Below, one piece after another: positions 43,141 to 53,891 of a stretch of 64,000 nt of DNA. The position numbers and the translations under genes were made by a program. Each line of letters begins with the position of its first letter. Position 1 is the first letter of the stretch. Source of the DNA: Sceloporus undulatus (taxonomy: Eukaryota; Chordata; Lepidosauria; Squamata; Phrynosomatidae); contig NC_056528.1 in NCBI RefSeq assembly GCF_019175285.1, positions 15,507,569-15,571,568 on the forward strand. The letters run 5' to 3'. The notes beneath the pieces are model-generated. The model had not been told where the DNA came from. It saw nothing but the letters and a program-made list of their open reading frames with translations, and ran no database searches.

Positions 43141-43312
43141 GGCAAGCAGGGGAGGGAGACGAGTGAGGCGTGTGCCTCAAGGCCAGAGGCAGTCCAGTGC
43201 AGTGGTTAAAGAGCCAAGGACCAAGGCTGGCCCTGCAATCCTATGGTCCTATGTGTGCCAGTCACAGGCCCTTAGGGTTGGAAAGGTTCCCAAGGAGCAT
43301 CTATTGAGTCCA

Positions 43313-43431
43313 CTGGTTCCCACCCTTTGGGCTTCCAGATGTTTTTGGACTTCAGCTCCTTTGGCCAAGTTAGCGAAGGCTTCTGGGAGCCGAAGTCCAA
43401 AATTCCCCAGAGGACCAAAGTATGGGAATCA
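43313..43431. mobile_element. hAT-type MITE
   Basis: Same family, in the STXBP1-SLC31A2 intergenic region. Ends ctggttcccaccctttgg and ccaaagtatgggaatcactg. Confidence 0.65.
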
Positions 43432-43473
43432 CTGAAGTCGATTCAGACCCTCTGCGGTGAAGATCACACAAGG

Positions 43474-43790
43474 AGACTCCATGTTTGACAGTGGAACACG
43501 CTTCCTTGGAAAGTGGTGGACTCGCCTTCTTTGGAGGTCTTTAAACAGAGGCTGGATGGCCATGGAATAATTTATTACAGCACATGGCCAGCACATGGAT
43601 GGCCATCTGTTGGAGATGCTTTGGTTGTGAGTTCCTGCATGGACCGGATGGCCCTTGGGGTCTCTTCCAACTCGATGATTCTGTGAAGTAAAGCGCTCCT
43701 GAAAGACGCTCATCCAGCCTCAGTTTCAAGACCACCAAAGATGGAGAGTCTTCCACCCTCCAAAGCAGTCTATTTCAGAGTCGGACAGCT
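43474..43790. mobile_element. Two CR1 3' pieces in opposite orientation
   Basis: 43474-43690 reads as the reverse complement of the CR1 3' UTR ('aaacagaggctggatggcca', 'ggtctcttccaactcgatga'). 43691-43790 reads in the forward sense ('ctcatccagcctcagtttca'). The two are partly self-complementary, and lie within 1 kb of the STXBP1 start. Confidence 0.65.
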
Positions 43791-44360
43791 GTCTTTTGTT
43801 TTGTCTGTTTGACATCTTTGGTGGTCAATATCCCATGATGCCAGTGGTCTGAAGGCCCATAATTTCTCCCTTGACCCCACATATTGAAGGCCTTAAGACC
43901 ACAGGATCTCAACCTAGAAGATAATACATGGACACCATCATCCACTGAAGAATGCTGAGCATGGAGTGTTCTAAACTGCCACCAAGGAGGATGCAGCTCA
44001 GGGTTGCTTTCAGCCACTTCGTGTCCCATGACAAGGGGAAGGAAGGAAGGAAAGGTATGCTTGAAGCCTAGAAATACCCTTGAAATAAATGGTCCTGTCA
44101 TGAGTGTGGGTCAGTGTGCCATCCTTTTGGGGATCCTTCCTTCTCAGCTCTGCCCTTGGCCTTGCCAGCCTTTCAGATGACATTTCTCCCAAACAGCAAT
44201 AAGGCAAAAAGAAAGTGAATGGAAAGTGGACACCTTTTTACTTTCGACAACTTCTGTGCCTTATGAGGATGATGGGAAGTGTCCTCCTCCAACCCCCCCC
44301 CCATGCTGTGCCTTATGAGAATGATGGAAAGCCTCGAGGGGGGAAGCCACGTCTTCTGCT

Positions 44361-44377
44361 GCCGCCAGGGGGCGCTC
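44361..44377 (+). promoter_or_regulatory. CTCF-type motif between STXBP1 and SLC31A2 promoters
   Basis: GCCGCCAGGGGGCGCTC is a near-ideal CTCF core, roughly midway between the divergent STXBP1 and SLC31A2 promoters. Binding is inferred from the motif only. Confidence 0.65.
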
Positions 44378-44567
44378 CAGGACAACAGGGAAAGGAGTGG
44401 CGCCCTTAGCGTGTGCAGCGACTGAGTTTGGTACTGCAATTCCCATCACCCCCAACCAACCCTCATGCTCATGGCCCTGGAGGGCTCAAGGATTCTGGGA
44501 ATTTCCAGAAAGGGGCTTGAGGGGGCCAAGGGCCCAGACAGGCTGCAAGGAGACCTCTCTAAACCTA

Positions 44568-44777
44568 TGCTGGTCTGGGGATGATGGGAAGTGTCCTCCA
44601 AGACCTCCCCACATGCTGTGGTTTTCCACCAGACCCCCCCCCCACATGCTGTGCCTTGTGAGGATGATGGGAACTGTCCTCCAAGACCTCCCCACATGCT
44701 GTGCCTTGTGAGGATGATGGGAACTGTCCTCCAAGACCTCTCCACATGCTGTGCCTTGTGAGGATGATAGGATGTGG
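44568..44777. repeat. Minisatellite, 50-bp unit, about four copies
   Basis: 'cccacatgctgtgccttgtg' recurs at exact 50-bp spacing (44641, 44691, 44741) with 'aggatgatgggaactgtcct' between. A diverged unit precedes, and related sequence occurs at 44262-44340. It lies about 2 kb upstream of the STXBP1 start. Confidence 0.88.
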
Positions 44778-46079
44778 TGATATTGATCTTAGCAATCTTC
44801 TGATTCATGGCCAATGAAAGTTGCTCTGATTTTTACAAACTCATGCGCAGTGAAGAAAAACCAAAGTCCCTTGACCAAGTACTGTACACACTTCTGAGAA
44901 GTCCAGTTGGTGCAAGAAACCTGAAACCGAGGGCAAATCCACTTCTTGTGAAACCACCTTGACATGTTCAATATGCATAGCCATGTTCATGCATGTTAAG
45001 TGTTAAACCCAAAGGGTTTGGTTATGGAATAAGCCTCTGAAACATGCAAGAGGCCATGTTAAATAAAGCCATGTCAAATGCCCAAATGTGCTGTTGTGTG
45101 TGTTTTGGAATTGGGGGGGGGGTGTTTGGCCAGAAAGGGAAGTACATTTCTGCCATCTGTCTAGAAATAATGCCAAAATGTCCACCATTTTGAGCATGCC
45201 TAAGAAACATGCGTTTATATTAACGCTTTTTAAAATTATTTTCTTTTTTAGTTGTTTGTGTGTCCTCCATTTTAAAAATATGTCCTACATTTGGGACTAA
45301 ATTTGTCCTACATTTTTTACATTTGTCCTGGTTTGGAGGTTGACAGTTATAGCAACCCTACTCCCAGCACTCTTCCTTGCCGCACAGATGGATTTCCAGC
45401 GCTAACCACCTCCCTCTGCACACTTCAACCCCCTCAAACAAACACCCTCCTGCGGATCAGTCAGAAATAGCTGCCACCCCCTTAGTGGCCTAGTATCTGC
45501 ACAACGTTGGAAGCCTGAAGAAGGAGAACGTGCGACATGTGCGTGAAAAAACATATAGTGGACGAAGTCGCAAAAGAAGAAGAGACCTGTTCCTGCACCT
45601 AGTTGTGCAAAAGACAACCTTTCGAGGGGTGAAGCTGGCCATGAAAGATCATTCTGCAGAGATTCCCTGCATGCACACTGAAGTGGTTGTTGTTGTTGTT
45701 GTGTAGCTTCAAGTCCCCAACAATAACAACAACAACAACAACAACAGCCACCATGAATCTCATTTTGGGAAAACATGGGATCCCATCAAATGAAGAAATG
45801 CCAAGGAAACTCCATGATATGGTCTCCATAAGCTGGAACATGATTTGAAGGCACACAAAAACAACACTGCAGGGCCCAGAATCCCCTGCCAAAGTAGCTC
45901 CTGGCCATATCAACTGGGGATTCTGGATACTGTGGTCCAATAATAATAATAATAATAATACATAAGGAATTGCCATTGCCATCGTTAAGGAAACCTTCCC
46001 ATGCACTGGCACCTCTGGACCAAAATCTTTAAATATTGATGCAGGAGGATGGAGAAAAAGCAGAATCTCAGAGAGCCCA

Positions 46080-46305
46080 GAAGCAGAGACTACAAATCCC
46101 AGGACGCCCTGCGCCTCCATCCACCACGTGATCCTTTGCAACCAAAAAAAAAGCCATGATCTTTTTAAGCAGAGCAGCCCTGTGTCGCTTTTTGCAAAAG
46201 GCGTTACCAGATTAGGAAGGAAGGAAGGAAGGAGAGCAACTTTGCAAGCTTGGCGCAACAGTTTCCCAAAAGGACAAAGCAAGAGGCTAAAAAGAAAGGA
46301 CAAAA
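46080..46305 (+). promoter_or_regulatory. SLC31A2: SLC31A2 promoter / 5' UTR region
   Basis: Upstream of the SLC31A2 start. It shows a ZNF143-type string (gactacaaatcccaggacgcc is one base longer than the core) at 46089-46108 and a perfect palindromic E-box CACGTG at 46125-46130, 18 bp apart. E-boxes of this class bind USF and MITF/TFEB factors. A TFEB link would suit a late-endosomal/lysosomal copper transporter, but that is inference. No TATA box is evident. Confidence 0.5.
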
Positions 46306-49300
46306 ATGATGCCAGTAAGTCTGTTCTTTCCGATTCTTTAAACGGCTGCTCCTGTTTGTTTACAAGCGAAAGGCAAAGAACTGGGCAGCAAGTTGGTGGT
46401 GAAATGGGAAATGCTCTCAGTCTTACCTCTCTTCTTCTCTAAGAGGCTGATCCAGTTTTGGGAACCATATTCCAGGGAATCCCCTCAGTCTTGATATATA
46501 ACCCCACTCTCTCTCTATAAAGGTAACTCTTCCTTTAGATCAGTGGATCCCAAATTTTGGGTTCTCCAGGACATTTTGGACTTCAGCTCCCAGAAGCATC
46601 AGCCATCTTGTCCAATGGTCAGGGATTCTGGAAGCTGGGGTCCAAAAGGACCAGTTTGGGCACCACTGCTTTAGATTTTGGGTCTATCCCAATATAGGGA
46701 TACCAGCCCCATAGATATATCACTGAGGTGCATAAGGCTGAGAGAGAGAGAGAGAGAGACTTGTCCAAGATCAGGGTGACAGATGTCCTAGCCGCAAAGG
46801 AGGACCAGGCACCACAAAATGTAGGACCTTTGAGACAAATTGTAGTACATGCCCAACTCAAAGCTAAAAACTTCTGTAATATCAGTTCATGCTCCTTAGT
46901 CATGTTCCAAATGGAGGACATTGTGGAATTCCTCCTGGGCAGAAGGTTGAAAGGGAGGACAGGTCTTGGAAAAGGAGGACATCTGGTCACCCTGCATCTG
47001 GTGCGTTCTCACAGCTCAAGGAGAATTATTTAACTAGATCTCCCAAATCTCAGTCCCAGGGTGAGCAACTCCACCATGGACTAAACAGATGATGATAATA
47101 ATAATAATAATGAGGAAATAATATTCAAACTCAGAAGTGGCCAGAAAAACTTACAGTTTTGAAAAAGTGGGGTATTTGATGCTGTCGTCATGTGCCTTCA
47201 AGTCATTTTTGACTTATGGCAACCCTATCATGGCACATTTCTCCTCCAAGGCTGAGAGAGTGTGACTTGCCCAAGATCACCCATTGATATTCCTGGCTGA
47301 GCTGGGAATTGAACCCTGGTCTCCAGAGTCTTAGACCAATGCTCAATCCACTATTCCATGCTGCTGTATAATAGTTAAACATTTTAAAAAGGGAAATTGT
47401 CATTCTTGAAGGGCTCCAGGAGAGGGAGATTCACTTTGTGGGTCAGAAAAAGAAGGGTCTGGAGGGGTTAAGGGTCATAGGTGACCCCTTCTCTAACCAC
47501 TACACCACCCTGGCTCTCCTTGAACATAAGTGAGAAAGATCTCATTGAAGTCAATGAGATTTAAAACCAGAATTCTTTTGTAAGGTTATACAATCATACT
47601 GAAGTTCTCATAACCTTGCTTGGATCCGACCCACCAAGTTGGCATCGAAACATACTGTCTCCCCAATCCTTCATAAATGGGTCGGGGATCGGAAACAGCT
47701 GGACTAAAAACTGATAAAGCCGTTGCCTAATGCAAGGGCATATGTCGATCTCCTGACTGCCTCCGTCAAGCGCCACTGAGTCACATCAGATGTGGGGTTT
47801 TCCTTTTCAGCAAAACAGAGAAGGCGATTTCATTTGCATCCGAAAAGGAAACAAGTCATGCTTTGAGTTTCTGCACAACCTGCTCCCACATAAGTCTGAC
47901 AAAGTGGGTCAATGCAGGTTGCATCTACACTGTAGAAAAAAAATACCATCTGATAGCACTTTTAAGTGCTGGAGCTTCATCCTATGGAATCGTGGGATTT
48001 GTAGTTTTACAGCTGCTTTCGCCTTTTCTGCCCAAGAGAGCTGGCGCCTCACACAACTGCCATTCCCTGTAGGATGGAGCCATGGCAGCAAACAGTGTTG
48101 AACTGCATTACTTCTACAGTATTGCGGTACCCGCAGTGCATCTACACCACACCAGTTATAGAAATTAGATCCCACTTTAACTACCATGGCTCCATCTTAT
48201 GGGACCCTGGGATTTGTACTTTGATGCTTCTCGGGGACATTGCCATCCAACAGCATCTGCAAGGCTCTACGATACCTAACCCTGATCTAGAGGGTTGGCA
48301 CAAGTTATCTTATAGGGTCAAGCCTGTCTTCCCTTTGGTCCAAGGAGCTGCTAAAACACAGGACAGCATGATCTTTTCTTCTTTCTCTGTACTGCTTTTG
48401 CTCGAAGTGTTTTGATTTAATTACCTAGCTAATGCGCTGCCTCCATTTCCTTCTTGGAGCCTTGAAAACCCTCCTCTTGTTTTCCCATTCCCAGAGAACA
48501 ACTCACTTGGAACCACACCTGGGCAAGCCTAGTCTTGTGGGAGTTGCACCTGTTTGGCTTCCAGCTGCATCCTTGTTGTCCTGTGCCTTCAGGTCCTTCC
48601 CAACTTATGGTGGATCTGTCCTAGGTTTCCTTGGCACGGTTTGTTCAGAGGGGCCTTGCCCTTGCCTTCTCTGAGGCTGAGAGATTTGTACCCATTGGCT
48701 GCAATTGTTTCTTTAATACAGGAACTCCAGTGACTGGCACCTGATGGTTCATGGATCAGGGCTGATCCATGAGCCACCACTTTGACTAGCATGGATTCTG
48801 CGAAGGGAAGATTTAGACCTTTATTGTTGGATTTTGAACATAATGCACACCTCAGTTCTGGGAACCAGCCGTTCAATAGGTCGCATTTAGTCTCACATTA
48901 AAATCAAACAGCTGAAAATCTTTCTTTGGTCAGTTTGGGGTTTTTATTTTGTGTAAATCAGTAAGACTTGGAGAATTTCCACTTGGAGATTCATACCTCC
49001 TCCATCCTCCAAAGAAACAAGTACTACCGAGTATTGACCTCTCGAACCAGGGATTTGAAAGATGCCAATCCTGTTTACCATCTTGTTTTGGAGTGCCAAC
49101 GTTAAGCTGAACAGAAGGCATCAATTAGACAGATTAAGGCAGCAAATAATCATAGGCTTCAGTGGGAGGAAAACAACATGTGATCCAATTCTTTCCTCAC
49201 ACAGGAACAAACCAATGTCTTATGCAGAGCATCCCCCTGAGAATAGAGAAAGGCTTGCTAGCATCTTGGGCAGGTATCATTCCCACTATCTCTCCCCCAG

Positions 49301-52300
49301 GAATATTTTACATCTGTATCCCTACAGATGTGGGATAGATCATGGACACAGCTTGGTAGACCTATGTGCAGAAGTGGGTAATGAGTGGCCCACTAGATCT
49401 TGGCCAACAATTCCTTTCTGCCTTAGCCAACATTGACATATTGGATGATGGGAGTTACCTCTAAAACATTCTGTAAAGGGCCAGATGTTACACATCCTGG
49501 TTCCAATGTCAATAGGGACCATGAATTCACTTTGGGTGAATTAGTTCAGACTTTAAGAGCTATCCATGGTGCTCAGGTCATGGTGGGATGGTTATGCAAC
49601 ACCTTGGATAGCTCCTTATGAGCTATCTAAAGTCCAGAGTGGCTTCACCAACCCACTGACACGGGTCACCAGTCGTGTGCCAACTGCCACTGGCAGGATG
49701 TGAACCAGTTGCAAATGTTTTTGTGACCAAGGCTCGCAGGGACCATGAACCAACCGTCCTGGAGTTTATTACGGTTGGCCCTCCATATCCACAAATTCAA
49801 CCAACCATGGTTCAAACATATTCCTCCTCCTCCCAAAGTCAAACCTTGATTTTGCCATTTTATCTAAGGGACACCATTTTACTATGCCATTGTATATAAT
49901 GGCATCCATGGGTTTTGTTTTCCAAGCGGGATCCTGAAAGCAAACCCTGATCAGAGACTCCAACGGTGGTCTTGTAAGTCATAGTCCAACACTCAAACCA
50001 CTATGCCACACTGACTACCCTGTTATAAAGAAGATTTGCTCAGAGGATGTTTTTCTTTGCCTTCCTCTGAAGCTGAGAAAGTGTGACTTGACCAAGATCA
50101 CCCAGTGGCTTTCTATGTCTGAGCGTGGATTCGAACCCTGGCCTCCTGGAGTCCTTGTCCAATACCCAAACCAGTACACCGCCGTGGTTCTCAGGTTCCA
50201 CTATATAGTAATAGGGGGGAAAAAGAATGCATTGTTATGGCCATGAAGTCCTGCCAGTACCAATATTTTGTTCTTTCTCTCTCTCCTTCCACAAATCCTT
50301 TGCCCATCTGCTGCAGATGCATTTTTATTTCTCGGACAAAGTGGTCCTTCTGTTTGACTTCTGGAACGTCCACAGCCCAGCAGGTAGGAAAACAAAACAG
50401 TCTTATCTAAGTAAAAATATATGCTGCCGAGCCAAATTAGAGAGATACTAGAAGACGGAGGAGATTATAGGAAACCTTAGCGGGAGAGAAGATAGAGGAC
50501 GGTTATGAAAGATGGCTCTGTTTAGTCCGGTACCTGAGCTCTTTCGAGATAACAGCTCTCCTTTGAATGCTTGACTTCGTAATCTTTGCTGAGTCCAAAA
50601 TGGAAAGGTCAGGTACACATGCTGGGTGAGGGAACAACAACCTTCCAACCCAGTCTGCCCGTTGTTTTGGTCTTTTTAAATATACAGAGATTGGAAGGTG
50701 CACGCCTTAAGTGACCAAAAACTACCCCTAATGTGTGGCATTCTGTAATCTCATTAAGAACTTTATCTTCTAAAAAGAATAATCCCAAGAAAATGTTACT
50801 TGTCCCCCTAGACATTCAATGGAGAAGCACCCTGGCCTTCTGCTCCCATTTTCCATCCTAAAGACAACCCTGCTAAGAACCAACTTTAACTGGAAAAGAA
50901 AGAGTCAGGCTGCATTTCTTGGAGGGGAACAGCAAAGGCCTTAAGCAATGGACTTGAGGCAGGGGCTAAAGCTTTTAAAAGGTTTTAGAAGGACCTTTCC
51001 ACCTCAAGCCCATTGCTTAATGCATTTGCAATTCCCCTCCAAGAAATGTACCCCATGCTCTGGTATTGGTCCTTGCCTGTTGCTTGAAGTGGATGACACC
51101 AGCAAGTCGATCACTGAAAATATGCAAGTTCAGTGCTTCATTTATTGCCAAGTCAAGGGTGAGTCAAGTCATAGAAGTGACTTGAATCTGAGTTAGTTGA
51201 CTCAAGTTTGTATCCCTGGGGATTGCCATCCCACCAATCTCGAAACCGCCAACAAAACTAGTAGTCTTTTAGGGTGGAATCTGCTTGGGGCACTACACTG
51301 GTGCAACTCCTAGTGTAATACTCCATAGGGGTTCCAGGCTTTGATTTTAGCAGGTACCTTTTGAAAACCGCTTCCCACACCCCAAAGCTAAGACTTGTAG
51401 GAATCCCATTGCAGGCTGAAATTCTCAACAGACCATACTCAGTCAGGGAGGTAAGAGATAACAGCCATACTCTTCCATGAATGTAACTCTCCTTCTTTTG
51501 ACAGGGATGGTCCTCTCGGTTGTGGTCATCATGCTGCTCGCAGTGTTGTATGAAGCCATCAAGGTGGGCAAGGTGAAACTGATTCAGCGCACAATGCCTA
51601 TCATCCCCCCCAGCATCAGCCAGGAGACTTTAGGAGAACCAGAGAGGGGATCTATTAACATGGGCACAACCCACCTAACCAGCATTCCAAAAATGTAAGA
51701 AAAGGGGGGCAGAATGACGGGGGGAGGAGGGACTGTCCTTCATCTCTCCAAAGACTCATTAGCAAATTCAGTAACCGTCTTCTAAGTAGTAGCTCCCATA
51801 CTGCAGAATTCCTTCCTAAAAGAGTTTTACTTGGCCTGTTCAGTTTCTCCTTGATGAAAAAAGTTGTTCCCTGATATCAACAATTTAGTTATGAATGTGC
51901 AAAAAGGGAGCATCTTTGGGCTAAAGCCTATCTAAACACTAGCAGGCGCAATGAGCCACCTATCAAGGTGCAAGGAAGATGACATTTCCACTTCTCCTGG
52001 CAGCAAATGAAACTGTGACAATCAGAAGCAGGACTCCATTGGGATTTCTTATTGCAGTCTAGATTTTTTTTAGATTGGTTTGCCAGAATCATGGATGAGA
52101 ACCGTGCCACACTCTGCCATTGATTTTCAGACCTTGCTTATTAACTTTAGAAGTTAAACTAATTTTGATGTGGAAATCTGGAAGGATGGAATGCAAGAAA
52201 GAAAGAAGCCAAGGGCTAGAAACAGAAAGAGAGGGAGACTTGCCCATTCCAGCATTTCTAGGTTTGGAGCCTAAAGCTGTTAAACTAGCAAATGTGATAT

Positions 52301-52529
52301 GTATGTTTCCAAATCAGATCCCCATCATTTGGTCTAACCTTCTTTTTCTTTTTGCAAAAGCCAATTGCCTTGGCATGTGGCCCAGACCTTCATCCATGTG
52401 GTGCAGGTGGTCCTTGGATACCTGGTGATGTTGGCTGTGATGTCCTACAACTCGTGGATCTTCCTGGGTGTGATAGTAGGCTCGGCCGTCGGGTACTATG
52501 TCGCATATCCGCTGCTCAGAGTCCGATAG
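46306..52529 (+). CDS. SLC31A2: SLC31A2 / CTR2, copper transporter 2 (complete)
   Basis: Ctr-family copper transporter of late endosomes and lysosomes, forming trimers with three membrane helices per subunit. Coding exons: 46306-46314, 50317-50383, 51505-51694, 52361-52529. Exon 1 is ATG ATG CCA then GTAAGT. It joins in phase to ATGCATTTT, giving MMPMHFYFSDKVVLLFDFW, against mouse MPMHFIFSDEAVLLFDFW, so the second ATG may be the true start (143 residues, the human length). TM1 lies around VLSVVVIMLLAVLYEAIKVG. TM2 carries the MxxxM copper motif (MLAVM) and TM3 the GxxxG packing motif (GVIVGSAVG). The end is YPLLRVR. The N-terminus lacks a Met-rich ectodomain, as expected for CTR2 rather than CTR1. 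Intron 1 is 4.0 kb. No disruption seen. The exon 1 call is the least certain part. Confidence 0.95.
46541..46668. mobile_element. hAT-type MITE with perfect 8-bp target duplication
   Basis: 128-bp fold-back element starting cagtggatcccaaattttgg and ending with its inverted counterpart (ccagtttgggcaccactg). It is flanked on both sides by the identical 8-mer CTTTAGAT (46533-46540 and 46669-46676). The terminal CAGTGG and 8-bp duplication with T at position 2 and A at position 7 fit the hAT superfamily. Confidence 0.85.
46772..46994. mobile_element. MITE with CAGGGTGAC inverted ends
   Basis: 223-bp element with perfect 9-bp terminal inverted repeats (CAGGGTGAC / GTCACCCTG), extended to about 18 bp with one gap. 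It lies in SLC31A2 intron 1. Related degraded sequence occurs near 14980-15015 and 45180-45357. Confidence 0.6.
47180..47366 (-). mobile_element. Sauria-type SINE, internally deleted
   Basis: Minus-strand copy in SLC31A2 intron 1 lacking part of the middle ('ttttcttggcaagattt' region). Head and tail are intact. Confidence 0.75.
47919..48250. repeat. Fold-back MITE, two adjoining copies
   Basis: Palindromic sequence with 'gcatctacactgtagaa' at one end and 'acttctacagt...gtgcatctacac' at the other, and internal 'gaatcgtgggatttgtag'. A partial second copy follows from 48135. Relatives lie at about 9093-9200, 21740-21860 and 32290-32470. Confidence 0.6.
48573..48686 (-). mobile_element. Sauria-type SINE, 3' half
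   Basis: Tail and core half only, in SLC31A2 intron 1. Confidence 0.65.
49769..49950. mobile_element. Pogo/Tigger-like MITE remnant
   Basis: Left end 'tacggttggccctccatatc' and body 'ccattttatctaagggacac'. The right end has decayed. Confidence 0.55.
49966..50192 (-). mobile_element. Two adjacent Sauria-type SINE pieces
   Basis: A head fragment (49966-50016) followed by a longer minus-strand copy (50017-50192). It ends about 125 bp before the exon 2 acceptor of SLC31A2. Confidence 0.65.
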
Positions 52530-53064
52530 CAGCGCCATGGTCTACTCTGGTGAAAACTCAACTGGGTGTATCAGGCACTGATCCAACAAGGACAGGCCAG
52601 AAGTCATCTCAATGGTGGTTGCAAGTCTTTCTTTCCACCTAATTTGATTTCTGAGCTCCACCTGCATAAGACTGCCGATGTCTGGTTTTTTGCCCTGTTT
52701 TCAAACAGCGTTATTTGCTTCCAGATTTGTTTTCAAAAGATCCTCAAGTGCCTTCGAACAGATTTCTAAAGTCTGTCTCTATGTGTTTGTAGTTGTCAGG
52801 GAAGCTGGTTTGCACACCAAGTCAGATCACAGGTCCACCGAACCACACATTGTCTGGTGTGACCAGCTGCAAATCTCCAAGATCTCAGGCAATGTATCTG
52901 TCCATGTCTATGTGTGGTTGCTGTTGTTGTGTGCTGGGTCTTAAACTACAACTCCTACCCACAGCCTGTTCCAGCCACAGCTTAAGTGTTAAACCCTTAA
53001 GACAACCAGTTTACTAATGTTAACTGGATGCAGGAAATTTACAAAATGTCTTGTTTTAAACATT

Positions 53065-53281
53065 GGAGCCAGTGTGGTGTAGTGGTTTGAACACTGGACT
53101 ACGACTCTGGAGATCAGCGTTCGAATCCATGAAAACTACTGGGTGACCTTGGGCAAGTCACGCTCTCTCAGCCTCAGAGGTTGGCAATGGCAAACCCCCT
53201 CTGAAGAAACTTGCTAAGAAAACCTGATGATGGGGTCACCATAAATCAGAAATGACTTGAGAGCATGCAACAACAACAACA
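53065..53281 (+). mobile_element. Sauria-type tRNA SINE, full length
   Basis: Best-preserved copy in the window. It has a tRNA-like head with A and B boxes (gtggtgtagtggtttgaaca, gttcgaatcc), a MIR-like core 'gggtgaccttgggcaagtca', and the Bov-B-like tail 'accataaatcagaaatgact' ending in (CAA)n. It lies in the SLC31A2 3' UTR in the sense direction. Confidence 0.85.
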
Positions 53282-53872
53282 GAACCACTCTTAAATTTTA
53301 AAACATTTACTAATTATGTAAATTATTGAAATGAGGCAATTTTAAAGAGTGGCTGAAAAATATAAAGAAAACCAGGGCCCAGTGCATTAATTCTTAACCA
53401 ACTGTTTCCAAGGTTAGCCGTCATGAATACCAGGCTTGGACAAAGTGTCGCTTTGGGACTCTAAGGTGCAGTGCCCAAAGCTCCCCAAACTGCAAGCCTT
53501 AAACCCCAAATTTTAATCTTTTACACCAATTTTCAGGTTATTTTTTATCCCAAATGACCCCAGACAGGAGGTTTACCTTCTTCAAACCCCCTAGAAGTCC
53601 AAAAAATTGCCCCAAATGGCCACCAGAAGTGACATGTTGAAATGTGACAGTGTGACCCACCAGAGGAGTGCAGAGGGGTAGTGGTTGTCTCCCACCTTGG
53701 TGCTGTTGTAATTCACTTGGAGAACTGAGAGGTTGCATGGTTGACTTGGAGGTACACAACAACAACAACAACAGGTGATCTTCACACCACCTTCTCCGTG
53801 GGAGACACGTCAACCAACGTGTTCAAGAGAGTCCACATTGTGCTAAGGATGAGACGGGTCGTGCTGGCATTA

Positions 53873-53878
53873 AATAAA
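53873..53878 (+). terminator. SLC31A2: SLC31A2 poly(A) signal
   Basis: Canonical AATAAA, the first good plus-strand signal after the stop. It lies 7 bp from the opposed NIBAN2 signal. Confidence 0.55.
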
Positions 53879-53885
53879 GCTGGAT

Positions 53886-53891
53886 TTTATT
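53886..53891 (-). terminator. NIBAN2: NIBAN2 poly(A) signal
   Basis: AATAAA on the minus strand (TTTATT on plus), about 1.65 kb beyond the NIBAN2 stop and directly facing the SLC31A2 signal. Confidence 0.5.

Larger units (their letters stand above)
43141..46079. other. Head-to-head intergenic region STXBP1 / SLC31A2
   Basis: About 3 kb between the two promoters. It contains a hAT MITE (43313-43431), CR1 3' pieces in opposite orientations (43474-43790), a CTCF-like site (44361-44377), a 50-bp minisatellite (44568-44777) with related sequence at 44262-44340, a degraded repeat (about 45180-45357) resembling the CAGGGTGAC element, and (GTT)/(AAT) runs. ORFs such as the minus-strand one ending at 45599 cross repeats and are not supported as genes. 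Confidence 0.6.

Noticed and set aside
45599-46303. 234-codon minus-strand open frame
   Set aside because: Runs across (GTT)n SINE-tail sequence and the SLC31A2 promoter and first-exon region. Its poly-Leu, poly-Val and poly-Asn runs are translated simple repeats.
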